Positions 43,479-52,250 of a DNA stretch of 64,000 nucleotides are shown piece by piece. Position 1 is the stretch's first letter. Every line of letters begins with the position of its first letter. A program made the translations under genes and the position numbers. The notes under the pieces were generated by a model. It did not search any database and was not told where the DNA came from. It saw nothing but the letters and a program-made list of their open reading frames with translations. Source of the DNA: BTUB01 sp963836585 (lineage in GTDB: Bacteria > Babelota > Babeliae > Babelales > Vermiphilaceae); assembly GCA_963836585.1 (NCBI GenBank), contig CAWIJV010000001.1, positions 1 to 64,000 of the forward strand, written 5' to 3'.

Positions 43479-44069
43479 ATGAAATGTTCGTTGTTATGCA
43501 GAGCACTTTTTGTAGCATTATCTTCGTTCTGTGTGGGAAGTTGCTATGCTATGGATTTGCTAAGAAATGCAAATTCTCCCGCTATTGAGGCAATGCGTGA
43601 AAAAAGAAGAGCATGCTATTATCCGGATATCACATTGCAAACAGAGCAACAGCATGCGACTGCCACTCGTTGTTTTCTGGAACTTCTTAAATTAGAGCTG
43701 TATCCTTCCATTACCTTTGGTGATGCTCATCGCTATTGCGAATTTTATCAGATGTATGGCGGGAATCCGCTCAACTATTTTTGTATTGATCCTTCGATAA
43801 TAAAACGATTTATCAACGTGGTGATGTTTAATACATTTTATCCGCCCGGTTCAGGTTCTTCCATCTTTGGGCCACCATCGGGAATGGAAGCGCGATCAGT
43901 TGCATTCTCTTTGCAACAGGTGATTGTTGATAGATTTTCTATGAGTAAGGTGTTGACCAATGAGTCAAGTGAATTAGATTCAGTTGCAACACACACGCGG
44001 TTGCAAAAGCTAGGAGCTGCATTGAAATATTTCAAAACGATGCCGGCACGTAGTAAATTGGAAGCATAA
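43479..44069 (+). CDS. Exported hypothetical protein
   Basis: The start at 43479 has an AAAGGAG ribosome site; the longer open frame upstream overlaps the symporter. The 196-residue product has a signal peptide (LLCRALFVALSSFCVGSCYA, then MDLLRN). The mature part has scattered cysteines and a helical pattern (ATATRCFLELLKLELYPSIT). No domain is recognised. It lies between the symporter and murE. Confidence 0.6.
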   Translation: MKCSLLCRALFVALSSFCVGSCYAMDLLRNANSPAIEAMREKRRACYYPDITLQTEQQHATATRCFLELLKLELYPSITFGDAHRYCEFYQMYGGNPLNYFCIDPSIIKRFINVVMFNTFYPPGSGSSIFGPPSGMEARSVAFSLQQVIVDRFSMSKVLTNESSELDSVATHTRLQKLGAALKYFKTMPARSKLEA

Positions 44070-44083
44070 AGTAGCAAATTTGT

Positions 44084-45506
44084 ATGAAAAAAGAAATAGC
44101 ATTACCCGCGGTATGGCCCGTGAGTGGCCACACTGATTATGTCGGAAAAGATTCCACCTTTGTGGCCATCAAGGGATGTCAGCAGGATGGCGTCGCATTT
44201 GTGCCACTGGCGCTGCAAAAAGGTGCAAGCACCATTATTGCTGAGCATACGGCCGATATACCAATGGCCACCGTGGCAGCGATCGCCGCAGCGGGCGCAC
44301 AGCTGGAATTTGTACCTGATGCGCGGCGCGCGCTGGCTTTGCGCGCTGCAAAAGCATGGGGAAATCCGGCAAAAAAATTAAAACTGATCGGTATTACCGG
44401 CACCAAGGGAAAAACAACTACGGCATGGCTATGTGCAGCATCTGCTGCAATCGGCAGGAAAAAAAGCAGCGCTTTTGAGCACGGTGAAAAATAAGATTGG
44501 CGATCAAGAATTCTCTACTCAGCTCACCACGCAACAGCCTGATTATTTGCACGCTTTTTTTAATACCTGCATAGATGCTGATATTGAATATGTGGTGATG
44601 GAAGTTGCCGCGCAAGCATTGAGCCTTCATCGCGTGGCAGGATTGGAATTTGATGGCATTATCTTTACCAATTTTGCTCAGGCGCACGGAGAATTTTATG
44701 CGAGTGAAGAAGACTACTTTGTGGCAAAAGCTTCGCTTTTTTTGCAGGGGAAGGCTGATGCCAAACTGGTGATTAATGCTGATGATCAAAAAGGTGCGGA
44801 GTTGCTAGAGAGATATTCGGATGCCACCCCGTTCGCGAGCAAGGGAGTAACCGCCTCCCTAACTTCCAATTCAGCCAAGGGCATCACCGGTCTCCTCTCA
44901 GGATTAGATGGAAGTTTTGGCTTCACTTGCCCATCGCTCATCGGCGATTTTAATCTGTACAATATTCTTGCTGCTAGCGCCATGGCATGGCGATTGGGAT
45001 TGCCCGCATCGGAGATTGTTGCAGCGCTTGCAACGTTTGCCGGAGTCCCCGGGCGGCTTGAAAAATATCAACTGCCCAATGGCGCGGTGAGTTTTATTGA
45101 TTATGCTCATAATCCTTTATCATTCCAGTCAGTGCTGCCGCTGCTACGCTCTATGACCGATCATTTAATTGTGGTTGCCGGCGCGGGAGGTGACCGGGAC
45201 CGGGCAATGCGTCCGGTGATGGGGCAGCTCATGGCAGAATGCGCTGATCAAGTAATTATCACGAGCGATAATCCGCGCAGCGAAAATCCTGAGGATATCG
45301 CTGCTGCCATCTATGCGGGAGTGCCCGTGGATAAAAAAGATAAGGTGCAGTGTGAACTGGATCGAGAAAAAGCGATTTGCAAAGCGTATGCTCTTTCGCG
45401 CGAGCGGACCATTATTGCCCTGTTGGGCAAAGGGCCGGATGAGTATCAGATTGTGGGCGCTACAAAATATCCGTTTAGTGAACGGAATATTTTGAAAAGC
45501 TTGTAA
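44084..45506 (+). pseudogene. murE: UDP-N-acetylmuramyl-tripeptide synthetase MurE, +1 frameshift
   Basis: The N-terminal part (from 44084) contains the VAIKGCQQDGVAF region and the ATP loop IGITGTKGKTTTAW. The frame then changes between about 44432 and 44439, and the rest (HLLQSAGKKAALLSTVKNKI, then VVMEVAAQALSLHR, VSFIDYAHNPLSF, VVAGAGGDRDRAMRPVMG, and the DNPR motif ITSDNPRSENPEDI) continues to 45506 in the +1 frame. DNPR is typical of enzymes adding meso-diaminopimelate. One surplus base explains it. As murE is normally essential, I suspect an assembly error or a second copy rather than true loss. Confidence 0.85.
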
Positions 45507-46239
45507 GTTTATAAGAATTATTTTTTTTAAGGGGCCTACTCGGCCGGAGTAGAAATTATTTTTTTATTGCGACTTGCGTCGCCTGCACCAAAGTTTTTTA
45601 TAAATGGCTTCCAGCCATGGGCAGGAAGGTTTTCGCAAACCCTCCTGCACCTCGTGCGTTAAAGGGTGGCTTGGCCCCCCTTTATCCCCTTCTTTCGCCG
45701 CGATACTCAGCCGCACTCGCAGCGCAAAAGCACTGCGTCGGCGCTTTCGCCGCGACTATAGGACTATAGGACATCCTCAATCAAAACATGCAGCGTAGAA
45801 AAAAGCTGTAAAATGTAACTAGGCAAATGGAAGCGGGGGTAACGTGACCCGCTGTAAAAAAGTCCGCAAGTTATAGTTGAATAAAACGTCTAGTTCTTAT
45901 GTAGGCCGCACCGAGCCACGAAGAGCAATCGTTCAGCGATTGCGATGAGGGGTGGAAGGATGGCCGCGTCCGCCTTCAAGGCGGTAAGTGGTCAGCCGGG
46001 TTTCGGCCGTAATGGTTTCCAAAGGCGCAGCCTTGGTGCACAGAGTGCAGAGATTTTGCATCAAATCTCTGCTGCGGGGGTTAGGGGCTGCATAAGCCCC
46101 TTCTCAAAAGAAAAAAATATTTTTACAATGCCAGCGCCGCATAAGCGCATCAGTCAATTTTTTTGACAATTTAGCAGCTGCCGGTAGACTAAAAGATTAT
46201 TTTTAATTTCAGAATTTTAGAATCTTATAAAGGGCTTTT
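45507..46239. other. 733-bp gene-free, hairpin-rich region between murE and hppA
   Basis: No convincing coding sequence is present and base composition is higher in G+C than in the flanks. At least eight stem-loops occur, among them 45569-45582, 45605-45617, 45621-45648, 45660-45684, 45925-45943, 45970-45984, 46047-46072 (10-bp perfect stem) and 46084-46100. I see no tmRNA, RNase P or tRNA consensus. It may be a structured RNA gene or a cluster of degenerate palindromic elements. The last 100 bases serve as hppA leader. Confidence 0.5.
45825..45853. repeat. Palindromic element GCGGG-GTAACGTG-CCCGC, copy 1
   Basis: AATGGAAGCGGG precedes GGTAACGTGA and CCCGCT. The same motif occurs at 52063-52114, so it is a dispersed palindrome. 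Arms are AGCGGG/CCCGCT. Confidence 0.7.
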
Positions 46240-48213
46240 ATGGAGATATTCCAGTTTTTTCTTTTGACTATTGGCGCGGCGCTTTTGGGCCTTGCAGTGG
46301 TAGTAGCACTCCTCATAAAAATTAGACGTATAACGGTCGATAATGCACGCGCGCAAGAGATTGCCGTGGCCATTCGCAGTGGCGCGATGACTTTTTTACG
46401 TGAAGAATATCAGATTATTGCCCTGGTGGTGGCAGTGGTCACCCTGGCGCTGAGCCTTTTTGTGAGTCTTACGGCAGCAGGCTGCTTTGTTTTTGGCTCA
46501 GTACTGTCTATGCTCGCAGGATATATTGGCATGAATGCGGCCACCGATGCGAATGTGAGAACCACGATGGCAGCCAAAGATCATGGTGAGCGAGCAGCTT
46601 TTTCCATCGCTTTTTTTGGTGGTGGCGTGATGGGATTTGCCGTTGCGGCCTTTGGCTTGATTGGATTGGGCTTGCTCTTTTATCTTTTTGATGGGCGCGC
46701 TGATTTTAAAATATTGATTACTAGTTTTGGCATCGGGGCCAGCTTAGTCGCGTTTTTTGCGCGTGTTGGCGGCGGGATTTATACTAAATCTGCTGATGTG
46801 GGTGCTGATCTGGTAGGAAAAATTGAAGAAAATATTCCTGAAGATGATCCGCGCAATCCGGCAGTAATTGCCGATAATGTGGGCGACTGCGTGGGCGACA
46901 CGGCCGGAATGGGCGCTGATATTTATGAATCGTATGTGGGTGCCATGATCGCATCGATCATTTTGGGTTTTGAAACATATGGCAATAATCTTATCTATGT
47001 AACGTTTCCGGTGGCGCTGGCAGCATTGGGCATGATCGGTTCGGTAGCCGGATTGGCATCAAATATGATTTTTGCTCTGGAGCCGGCTGCAATGCTGCGG
47101 CTTGCAAATTATATCGCGACCGGCTTTTTGCTCATCGCCAGCTATGGATATTTGGTGTATATGGGCATGGATCAGGCACTTTTTATCGCCATAGTCTTAG
47201 GATGTGTTGCGGGCATTATTGTCGGCTTAATCACTGAGTATTATACCGGCGGTGCGCCGATCAGAAAAACGGCCGAAAGTGCGCGTTCGGGTGCAGCCAC
47301 CAATATTATTTATGGTCTTTCGGTGGGTATGGAATCCACCGTGGCTCCCGTTATTATCCTTTCCTTTATTGTATTGCTGGCAAACTTTTATGGCGGTGGC
47401 CTTTTTGGTGTTTCACTCTCAGCGGTTGCCATGCTGGCAACAGTGGGCATTAGCATGACCGTTGATGCGTATGGTCCGATTGCCGATAATGCCGGCGGCA
47501 TTTCAGAAATGGCAGGCTTTGGCCCATCGGTGCGTGCGATTACTGATAAGCTTGACGCGCTGGGCAATACCACCGCGGCAATGGGCAAAGGATTTGCCAT
47601 CGGCTCAGCGCTCTTAACTGCCTTGGCAATGTTTTCCGCCTATTCCAAGGAAGCACATTTGGATGGATTGAATGTTATTGATCCGTTTGTGATGGTGGGC
47701 ATGTTTATCGGCGCCACGCTGCCGTTTTTGATCAGCTCATTCACCATGCGTTCGGTGGGTCAAGCGGCTTTAAAAATGGTGATTGAGGTGCGCCGCCAAT
47801 TCAAAGAAATTCCGGGCTTGATGGAAGGAACGGCAAAACCTGATTACAATCGCTGCATTGCCATCAGCACCAAAGCCGCGCTTCATGAGATGATTATTCC
47901 GGGCTTGGTAACGGCATTAACGCCGGTACTGGTTTGGGCTACTCTGGGCAAGGCTGCATTGGGCGGCATGCTCGTGGGCGCAACCGTAGTGGGCGTATTG
48001 CTTGCGTTGATGATGGCCAATGGCGGTGGCGCATGGGATAATGCCAAAAAATATATTGAAGCCGGCCATTTTGGCGGCAAAGGTTCCCCAACGCACAAGG
48101 CGGCAATCGTGGGGGACACGGTGGGCGATCCATTTAAAGATACTTCTGGCCCTACGCTTAATATTTTGATTAAGCTAATGTCAGTGATCTCATTGTTATT
48201 AGTATTAATCTAA
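46240..48213 (+). CDS. hppA: Membrane-bound pyrophosphatase (ion-translocating)
   Basis: This 657-residue protein has about 16 membrane segments with the catalytic loops intact (YTKSADVGADLVGKIE, DNVGDCVGDTAGMGAD, DAYGPIADNAGGISEM, GGGAWDNAKKYIE, AAIVGDTVGDPFKDTSGP). The GNTTAAMGKGF segment with Ala marks a K+-dependent type, which may pump Na+ or H+. It hydrolyses pyrophosphate to energise the membrane, useful in an energy-limited symbiont. Confidence 0.96.
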   Translation: MEIFQFFLLTIGAALLGLAVVVALLIKIRRITVDNARAQEIAVAIRSGAMTFLREEYQIIALVVAVVTLALSLFVSLTAAGCFVFGSVLSMLAGYIGMNAATDANVRTTMAAKDHGERAAFSIAFFGGGVMGFAVAAFGLIGLGLLFYLFDGRADFKILITSFGIGASLVAFFARVGGGIYTKSADVGADLVGKIEENIPEDDPRNPAVIADNVGDCVGDTAGMGADIYESYVGAMIASIILGFETYGNNLIYVTFPVALAALGMIGSVAGLASNMIFALEPAAMLRLANYIATGFLLIASYGYLVYMGMDQALFIAIVLGCVAGIIVGLITEYYTGGAPIRKTAESARSGAATNIIYGLSVGMESTVAPVIILSFIVLLANFYGGGLFGVSLSAVAMLATVGISMTVDAYGPIADNAGGISEMAGFGPSVRAITDKLDALGNTTAAMGKGFAIGSALLTALAMFSAYSKEAHLDGLNVIDPFVMVGMFIGATLPFLISSFTMRSVGQAALKMVIEVRRQFKEIPGLMEGTAKPDYNRCIAISTKAALHEMIIPGLVTALTPVLVWATLGKAALGGMLVGATVVGVLLALMMANGGGAWDNAKKYIEAGHFGGKGSPTHKAAIVGDTVGDPFKDTSGPTLNILIKLMSVISLLLVLI

Positions 48214-48236
48214 TGGTTTAAAGAGGAGAAGTTGTA

Positions 48237-48623
48237 ATGAATCATATAACTTTAAAATCACTGTGTAGCATGGCTGTATTGCTCAGCGCTACTTATTTAT
48301 CGGCAATGTGGCATGATACTTCTATCATTTATCGAGAGCTTAAAAATGGAATGATCGAAGATTATGATAGCGTGACCCAAGTATGTCTGGATGTAATGTC
48401 AGTAAAAGGAGAGGATTGCACGGCTTTAGATGCGTTGATAAAGAAAGTGTATAATCCGACCTTTGAATTTTCTGCTGAACATCGATCAACCTTACGTGCC
48501 CATGCTCTTGTGGAAATTGATGATCGGCCCACAGAAGTTACTGAAAATGTAATAAAATCTGTTTTTGAAAAAGAAGATGCGACATGCGCTGGGCAAGTTG
48601 TCTGTGACCCCTTTCTATACTAA
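48237..48623 (+). CDS. Small exported hypothetical protein
   Basis: This 128-residue product has a GAGGAG ribosome site and a signal peptide (LCSMAVLLSATYLSA, then MWHDTS). The mature part has four cysteines (VCLDVMSVKGEDCT; CAGQVVCD), perhaps two disulfides. It follows hppA by 23 bases and is probably co-transcribed, ending at a terminator. No family is recognised. Confidence 0.6.
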   Translation: MNHITLKSLCSMAVLLSATYLSAMWHDTSIIYRELKNGMIEDYDSVTQVCLDVMSVKGEDCTALDALIKKVYNPTFEFSAEHRSTLRAHALVEIDDRPTEVTENVIKSVFEKEDATCAGQVVCDPFLY

Positions 48624-48646
48624 ATAGTTAGTATTTTTAAATTTTT

Positions 48647-48682
48647 AAACGAGGTAGCATTTTTTGTTACCTCGTTTTTTTG
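48647..48682 (+). terminator. Rho-independent terminator
   Basis: AAACGAGGTA (48647-48656) pairs with TACCTCGTTT (48668-48677) and is followed by T residues. Confidence 0.88.
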
Positions 48683-48810
48683 CTTAAAAAATATTTCTGA
48701 AGTTTATAATTTTTCCATTATTGTTGAAAATTTCTTGCTATTTGAATTATGGGATTGATACTCTATTGAATGAAGGATGAGCACACATCCTATTTTTAGG
48801 GGAGCAAGTC

Positions 48811-50082
48811 ATGAGCAAGATATCGCTGCGCAAAAAAGTAGCATCGCTAATGCGGGTGCTTTTTGTTGTTTCAATGGCACTTCTGCTTCCTCGTTTCTTT
48901 TTTCATCATGGCACCGGATGTGCATCGCGTGAATGTTTAAGCGATACCGGTTTTAAACTTGGTATTGAAAATGTTACGCGAGAATTTTTGCAGAGTCTTC
49001 ATGTCACCGGCCGGGTGAATGGCTATCGCGTGGGGGTGATCACCAATCATACCGGTATCGATCAGCAAGGAAAGCGAACCATAGAAGCGCTTGCCGGCTA
49101 TGGGTTACGGATCAAAAAAATTTATGTGCCCGAAGATGATTTTCACTTATTCAAAAAAAATGGCAGTTGGGAACCGGTTGATGAAAAAACCGGTATTCCT
49201 ATTGCTCTATTGGCACAGGTGGACATCTTTAACAACAAAGAGTATCGCTTTAGTGATGTGGATGTCCTCTTTATTGATCTGCAAGAGCCGGGTATTAATC
49301 CCAATACGGCCGTAGTCACCCTCTTTAAAGTGCTGCAAAGCGCTGCATCTCAGCATAAAACGGTGGTGGTGCTCGATCGCCCTAACATTTTGGGTGCTAC
49401 TATGGAAGGCATCACCGATGATGCCATTCCCATGCGCTATGGGATGACGGTGGGCGAGCTGGCCCGCTACTTTAACACCGCACTGCTGGCCAAAGCAGCG
49501 CATCTATTTGTGGTGCCCATGCGTAAATATGATCGGGCAATCTTTGCCGATTCGCATGTGCGCTCATGTGGATCTCTTATGACCAATATTGATATCTATT
49601 ATGGCTCAAGCTTCTTGCAAGTGTTAAGCTTGGTGGCGCCCTTTGATGTGGGCCAGGGCACTGATATTGCCTATCAATGTTTGATGTTGCCTGAATCATT
49701 AAAGTTTCCCAAGCAAAAATGGTTTGAGTTGCGAGCGGCCCTCAAGGTGCACGGGCTTGAATCATCCTGGTTTTGCTACCAGCATCCTAAAAAGAAGATT
49801 CCTTATGCAGGTTTGCGTATTATGGTGCCTGATGTGGATCATTTTTCTCCGTTCAATGCGGTGGTTACCATTATCAGCTTCTTTAAAGAGGCGGGAGTGC
49901 CCATTGCCTTTGGGCCGGAATTTGAGCGGGCCTTTGGCGGCAAAAAAGTTCGTAATTTTTTAGAGGGTAAATTTTCTCGGCATGAATTAGAATATGAAGT
50001 GAACAAGGGATTGAAAAATTTCTTCAGCAAGGCGCAGCCTTCTTTTATGTATAAGCCAAATCCTAAAATTGTATTGATGTGA
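48811..50082 (+). CDS. namZ: DUF1343/NamZ-type exo-N-acetylmuramidase, copy 1
   Basis: This 423-residue exported protein (signal LMRVLFVVSMALLLPRFFF) has the DUF1343 pattern: FKLGIENVTREFLQSL, VGVITNHTGIDQQGKRTIEA, DVLFIDLQEPGINPN, VVVLDRPNILGATMEG and IPMRYGMTVGELARYFN. In Bacillus, NamZ releases MurNAc from muropeptide ends during wall recycling. The usual acidic HGF motif (PEHGF) reads PEDDF here, so activity may be altered. It has a GGGGAGC ribosome site and overlaps or abuts a second copy. Confidence 0.85.
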   Translation: MSKISLRKKVASLMRVLFVVSMALLLPRFFFHHGTGCASRECLSDTGFKLGIENVTREFLQSLHVTGRVNGYRVGVITNHTGIDQQGKRTIEALAGYGLRIKKIYVPEDDFHLFKKNGSWEPVDEKTGIPIALLAQVDIFNNKEYRFSDVDVLFIDLQEPGINPNTAVVTLFKVLQSAASQHKTVVVLDRPNILGATMEGITDDAIPMRYGMTVGELARYFNTALLAKAAHLFVVPMRKYDRAIFADSHVRSCGSLMTNIDIYYGSSFLQVLSLVAPFDVGQGTDIAYQCLMLPESLKFPKQKWFELRAALKVHGLESSWFCYQHPKKKIPYAGLRIMVPDVDHFSPFNAVVTIISFFKEAGVPIAFGPEFERAFGGKKVRNFLEGKFSRHELEYEVNKGLKNFFSKAQPSFMYKPNPKIVLM

Positions 50083-50084
50083 AG

Positions 50085-51404
50085 ATGAAGAGAATAAAGT
50101 TTTTATGGTTCGATACGTCTCGCTTCGCGAGACACTCACCATGTGTGATCTTACACATCCTGAGTAGAAATCGTAAGATTTCATATCGAAGGACAATTTT
50201 ATTCTGTTTATTAATTTTCCTTAGCCATCTCAGCTGTGCTGAGATATTCAAACTCGGCATCGAAAATATTCCGCAATCTCTGATTAACGAGTATCGCAGA
50301 AAAAAGACGCCCATCGCACTGATCACCAATCAGACCGGTAAGGATCAAAGCGGGAGCGCCACGCTCGATATTTTGCGTAAAAAAGGTTTTAACATCACCA
50401 AACTATTCGCACCCGAGCATGGCTTTGAAGGGAAAATTGACGCAGCGCAAGAGGTAAAGGATGCGCAAGAGGCCAAGACAAAAATTCCGATTGTGAGTTT
50501 GTATGGCAAAGGATCGGGCAAAAAGATTGCGCCTGAGTTGCTGGCTGATGTCGATGCGCTCTTTTTTGATATCCAAGATTCAGGTATGCGCCATTATACT
50601 TATATCTCTACGCTTTTAACCGTGTTGCAAGCAGCAGCAGTTGAAGGCAAAAAAGTAGTGGTATTTGATCGGCCCAATCCATTGGGCAAGGCGATGGAAG
50701 GGCCATTGGTGGAGCCGGAACTGATCTCTTTTATTTCAATCGCCGCAATTCCGCTGCGCCATGGGATGACAGTCGGCGAACTGGCCGAATATTTTAATAA
50801 GCATCTTCTGGAAGAAAAAGCAGCATTAACGGTGGTGCCAATGAGCGGCTATGATCGCATGCAAGGGTTGGATCAGCTGCATGCGCCCCTATCGCCTAAT
50901 ATTGCCAGCAAAGAATCATGCCACGGCTACTGCTTTTTGGGATTGTTGGGGGAAATTAAACCATTTGATGTGGGGGTGGGCACCGCGTATTCATTCCAGC
51001 TGATCTCATTACCTGCATCATTATCAGTGCCGGTAGCATTTTGGCAAGAGCTTGCCGATCGGCTTAAGCTGTGCGGCATTACCGCAACGCATCATCAGTA
51101 TGTCCATGAGCGTAAAAAAGAGGTGTATCAGGGCTTGCGCGTGTGCATGGATAATATTAATCAGGTGAATGCGTTTAGCGCATTTTTAACTACCGTGATC
51201 TTGGTAAAAAAAGCAGGCATTCCCCTCGATTTTCAAAATGGGTTTGATAAAGCAGCCGGCAGCGCGCGCGTGCGCTCATTCTTAACCGGCGCTCTTTCAT
51301 ATAAAGAGTTGATGGGCGATATTAATAAAGATTTGCAACTCTTTTTCCAAAAGGCCCAACCGGTCTTTAAATATGCTCCCCATCCGGAGTTAATTTTTAA
51401 CTGA
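50085..51404 (+). CDS. namZ: DUF1343/NamZ-type exo-N-acetylmuramidase, copy 2
   Basis: This copy has canonical motifs (PIALITNQTGKDQSGSATLD, FAPEHGFEGKIDAAQEV, ALFFDIQDSGMRHYTYISTL, VVVFDRPNPLGKAMEGPLVE, PLRHGMTVGELAEYFNK). The start is ATG 50085, or GTG 50079 overlapping the first gene. Repeat copy D inserts about 29 codons between the basic n-region (MKRIKFL) and the hydrophobic core (ILFCLLIFLSHLSCA) of the signal peptide, in frame. The pair probably arose by duplication; copy 2 keeps the standard active-site motifs. Confidence 0.88.
   Translation: MKRIKFLWFDTSRFARHSPCVILHILSRNRKISYRRTILFCLLIFLSHLSCAEIFKLGIENIPQSLINEYRRKKTPIALITNQTGKDQSGSATLDILRKKGFNITKLFAPEHGFEGKIDAAQEVKDAQEAKTKIPIVSLYGKGSGKKIAPELLADVDALFFDIQDSGMRHYTYISTLLTVLQAAAVEGKKVVVFDRPNPLGKAMEGPLVEPELISFISIAAIPLRHGMTVGELAEYFNKHLLEEKAALTVVPMSGYDRMQGLDQLHAPLSPNIASKESCHGYCFLGLLGEIKPFDVGVGTAYSFQLISLPASLSVPVAFWQELADRLKLCGITATHHQYVHERKKEVYQGLRVCMDNINQVNAFSAFLTTVILVKKAGIPLDFQNGFDKAAGSARVRSFLTGALSYKELMGDINKDLQLFFQKAQPVFKYAPHPELIFN
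50106..50193. repeat. Dispersed palindromic repeat, copy D (inside a signal peptide)
   Basis: It contains TGGTTCGATACGTCTCGC, GCGAGACACTCACCA, CCTGAGTAGAAATCG and TATCGAAGGA. It is in frame within the 5' end of the second NamZ gene and adds phrases such as WFDTSRFARHSP. Confidence 0.85.
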
Positions 51405-51412
51405 ATCTAATT

Positions 51413-51437
51413 GTCCAGCAGCCTGCTGGACTTTTTA
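51413..51437 (+). terminator. Rho-independent terminator behind the NamZ pair
   Basis: GTCCAGCAG (51413-51421) and CTGCTGGAC (51423-51431) form a 9-bp inverted repeat followed by TTTTT. The hairpin loop will be formed from the inner stem bases. Confidence 0.8.
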
Positions 51438-51448
51438 GATGCGCACGA

Positions 51449-52021
51449 TCAGGAGGACTTTTTGCGTGATTTTTTCTTTGCAAATAATGCGTCTTTTTCC
51501 AGCTCTGCTTCAATCTCTTCCACAGAAGGCAAGGAGCTTTTTAAGTTCTTTGGCAAGCGTTTGGTAATCTCTGTTTCATATCCGGCAATGCCAATGGGCT
51601 TATTAATATCTCGTAACGCATATTCAGCGATAATGTTATCTTTTGATTTGCAGAGTAAAATGCCAATGGTAGGGTTGTCTCCCGGTTGGCGGAGGCGATC
51701 ATCAACTGCGGAAAGATAAAAATTCAATTGACCTGCATCTCGCGGGTCGAATTTTCTTGCTTTGAGTTCGACGACAATAAAGCAACGCAACTTATAGTGA
51801 TAAAACAGTAGATCGATATAAAAATCGGTATTTCCTACCACCAGATGATGCTGGCGTGCTACCAAAGAAAAACCATTGCCAAATGCAAGCAATTTTTTTT
51901 GAGCATAATCCACCAATTCGTTTTTCTTTGGCATAATTTTTCCTAAATTTTTTGTATCGATGATAATTTTATGGTAGCAGAATTCTTCCAGATACAAAAA
52001 TTGATTTTTTGAAATATCCAT
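51449..52021 (-). pseudogene. PDDEXK nuclease (DUF1016/YhcG type), C-terminal fragment
   Basis: The 190-residue product matches only the C-terminal nuclease half of YhcG-type proteins (FSLVARQHHLVVGNTDFYID, LLFYHYKLRCFIVVELKARK, FDPRDAGQLNFYLSAVDD, NPTIGILLCKSKDNIIAEYA). The D and ExK catalytic residues are present. The usual N-terminal DUF1016_N domain (about 160 residues) is absent and upstream DNA is a hairpin repeat. It is therefore probably a truncated gene, though a translated short nuclease is possible. Confidence 0.65.
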
Positions 52022-52062
52022 TTTTTCGAGCCGATACTACTTTGTAAAGAGATCTGTCACTT

Positions 52063-52114
52063 ACAAAAACGAATGGAAGCGGGCCACGTTACGCCCGCTC
52101 CCATTTGTTTTTGT
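52063..52114. repeat. Palindromic element GCGGG-GTAACGTG-CCCGC, copy 2
   Basis: Arms of 22 bases (52063-52084 and 52093-52114) match with about two mismatches around CACGTTAC. The core is the reverse complement of the element at 45825. It sits between the nuclease fragment and the ATP-binding gene. Confidence 0.8.
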
Positions 52115-52206
52115 ATCAAATTTAGATTTTTTACAAAGGCAAGGGGCTTCTTTCATTTTTCATTCGCGATTCGAGGCACGGAACCAATCGTTGTTCTCGT
52201 GATAGC

Positions 52207-52250
52207 ATTGCGCGAATCTTGCGCGATTGTTGCGCGAATCTTGCGCGATT
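52207..52250. repeat. Four tandem 11-bp repeats
   Basis: On the minus strand the unit reads A(A/T)TCGCGCAA followed by one variable base, four times in 44 bases. It directly follows the stop of the ATP-binding gene. It could be a protein-binding array or slipped-strand expansion. Confidence 0.75.

Noticed and set aside
45604..46166. Two short open frames in the hairpin-rich region upstream of hppA
   Set aside because: They have no ribosome sites, odd composition and run through stem-loops; more likely chance frames.
45507..46239. tmRNA, RNase P RNA or tRNA in the murE-hppA gap
   Set aside because: The expected conserved strings (for example the GAGGAAAGTCC of RNase P or a CCA-ended acceptor with TTCGA loop) are absent.
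51411..51719. Plus-strand open frame after the NamZ pair
   Set aside because: It lies opposite the conserved PDDEXK nuclease fragment and begins in the terminator hairpin.
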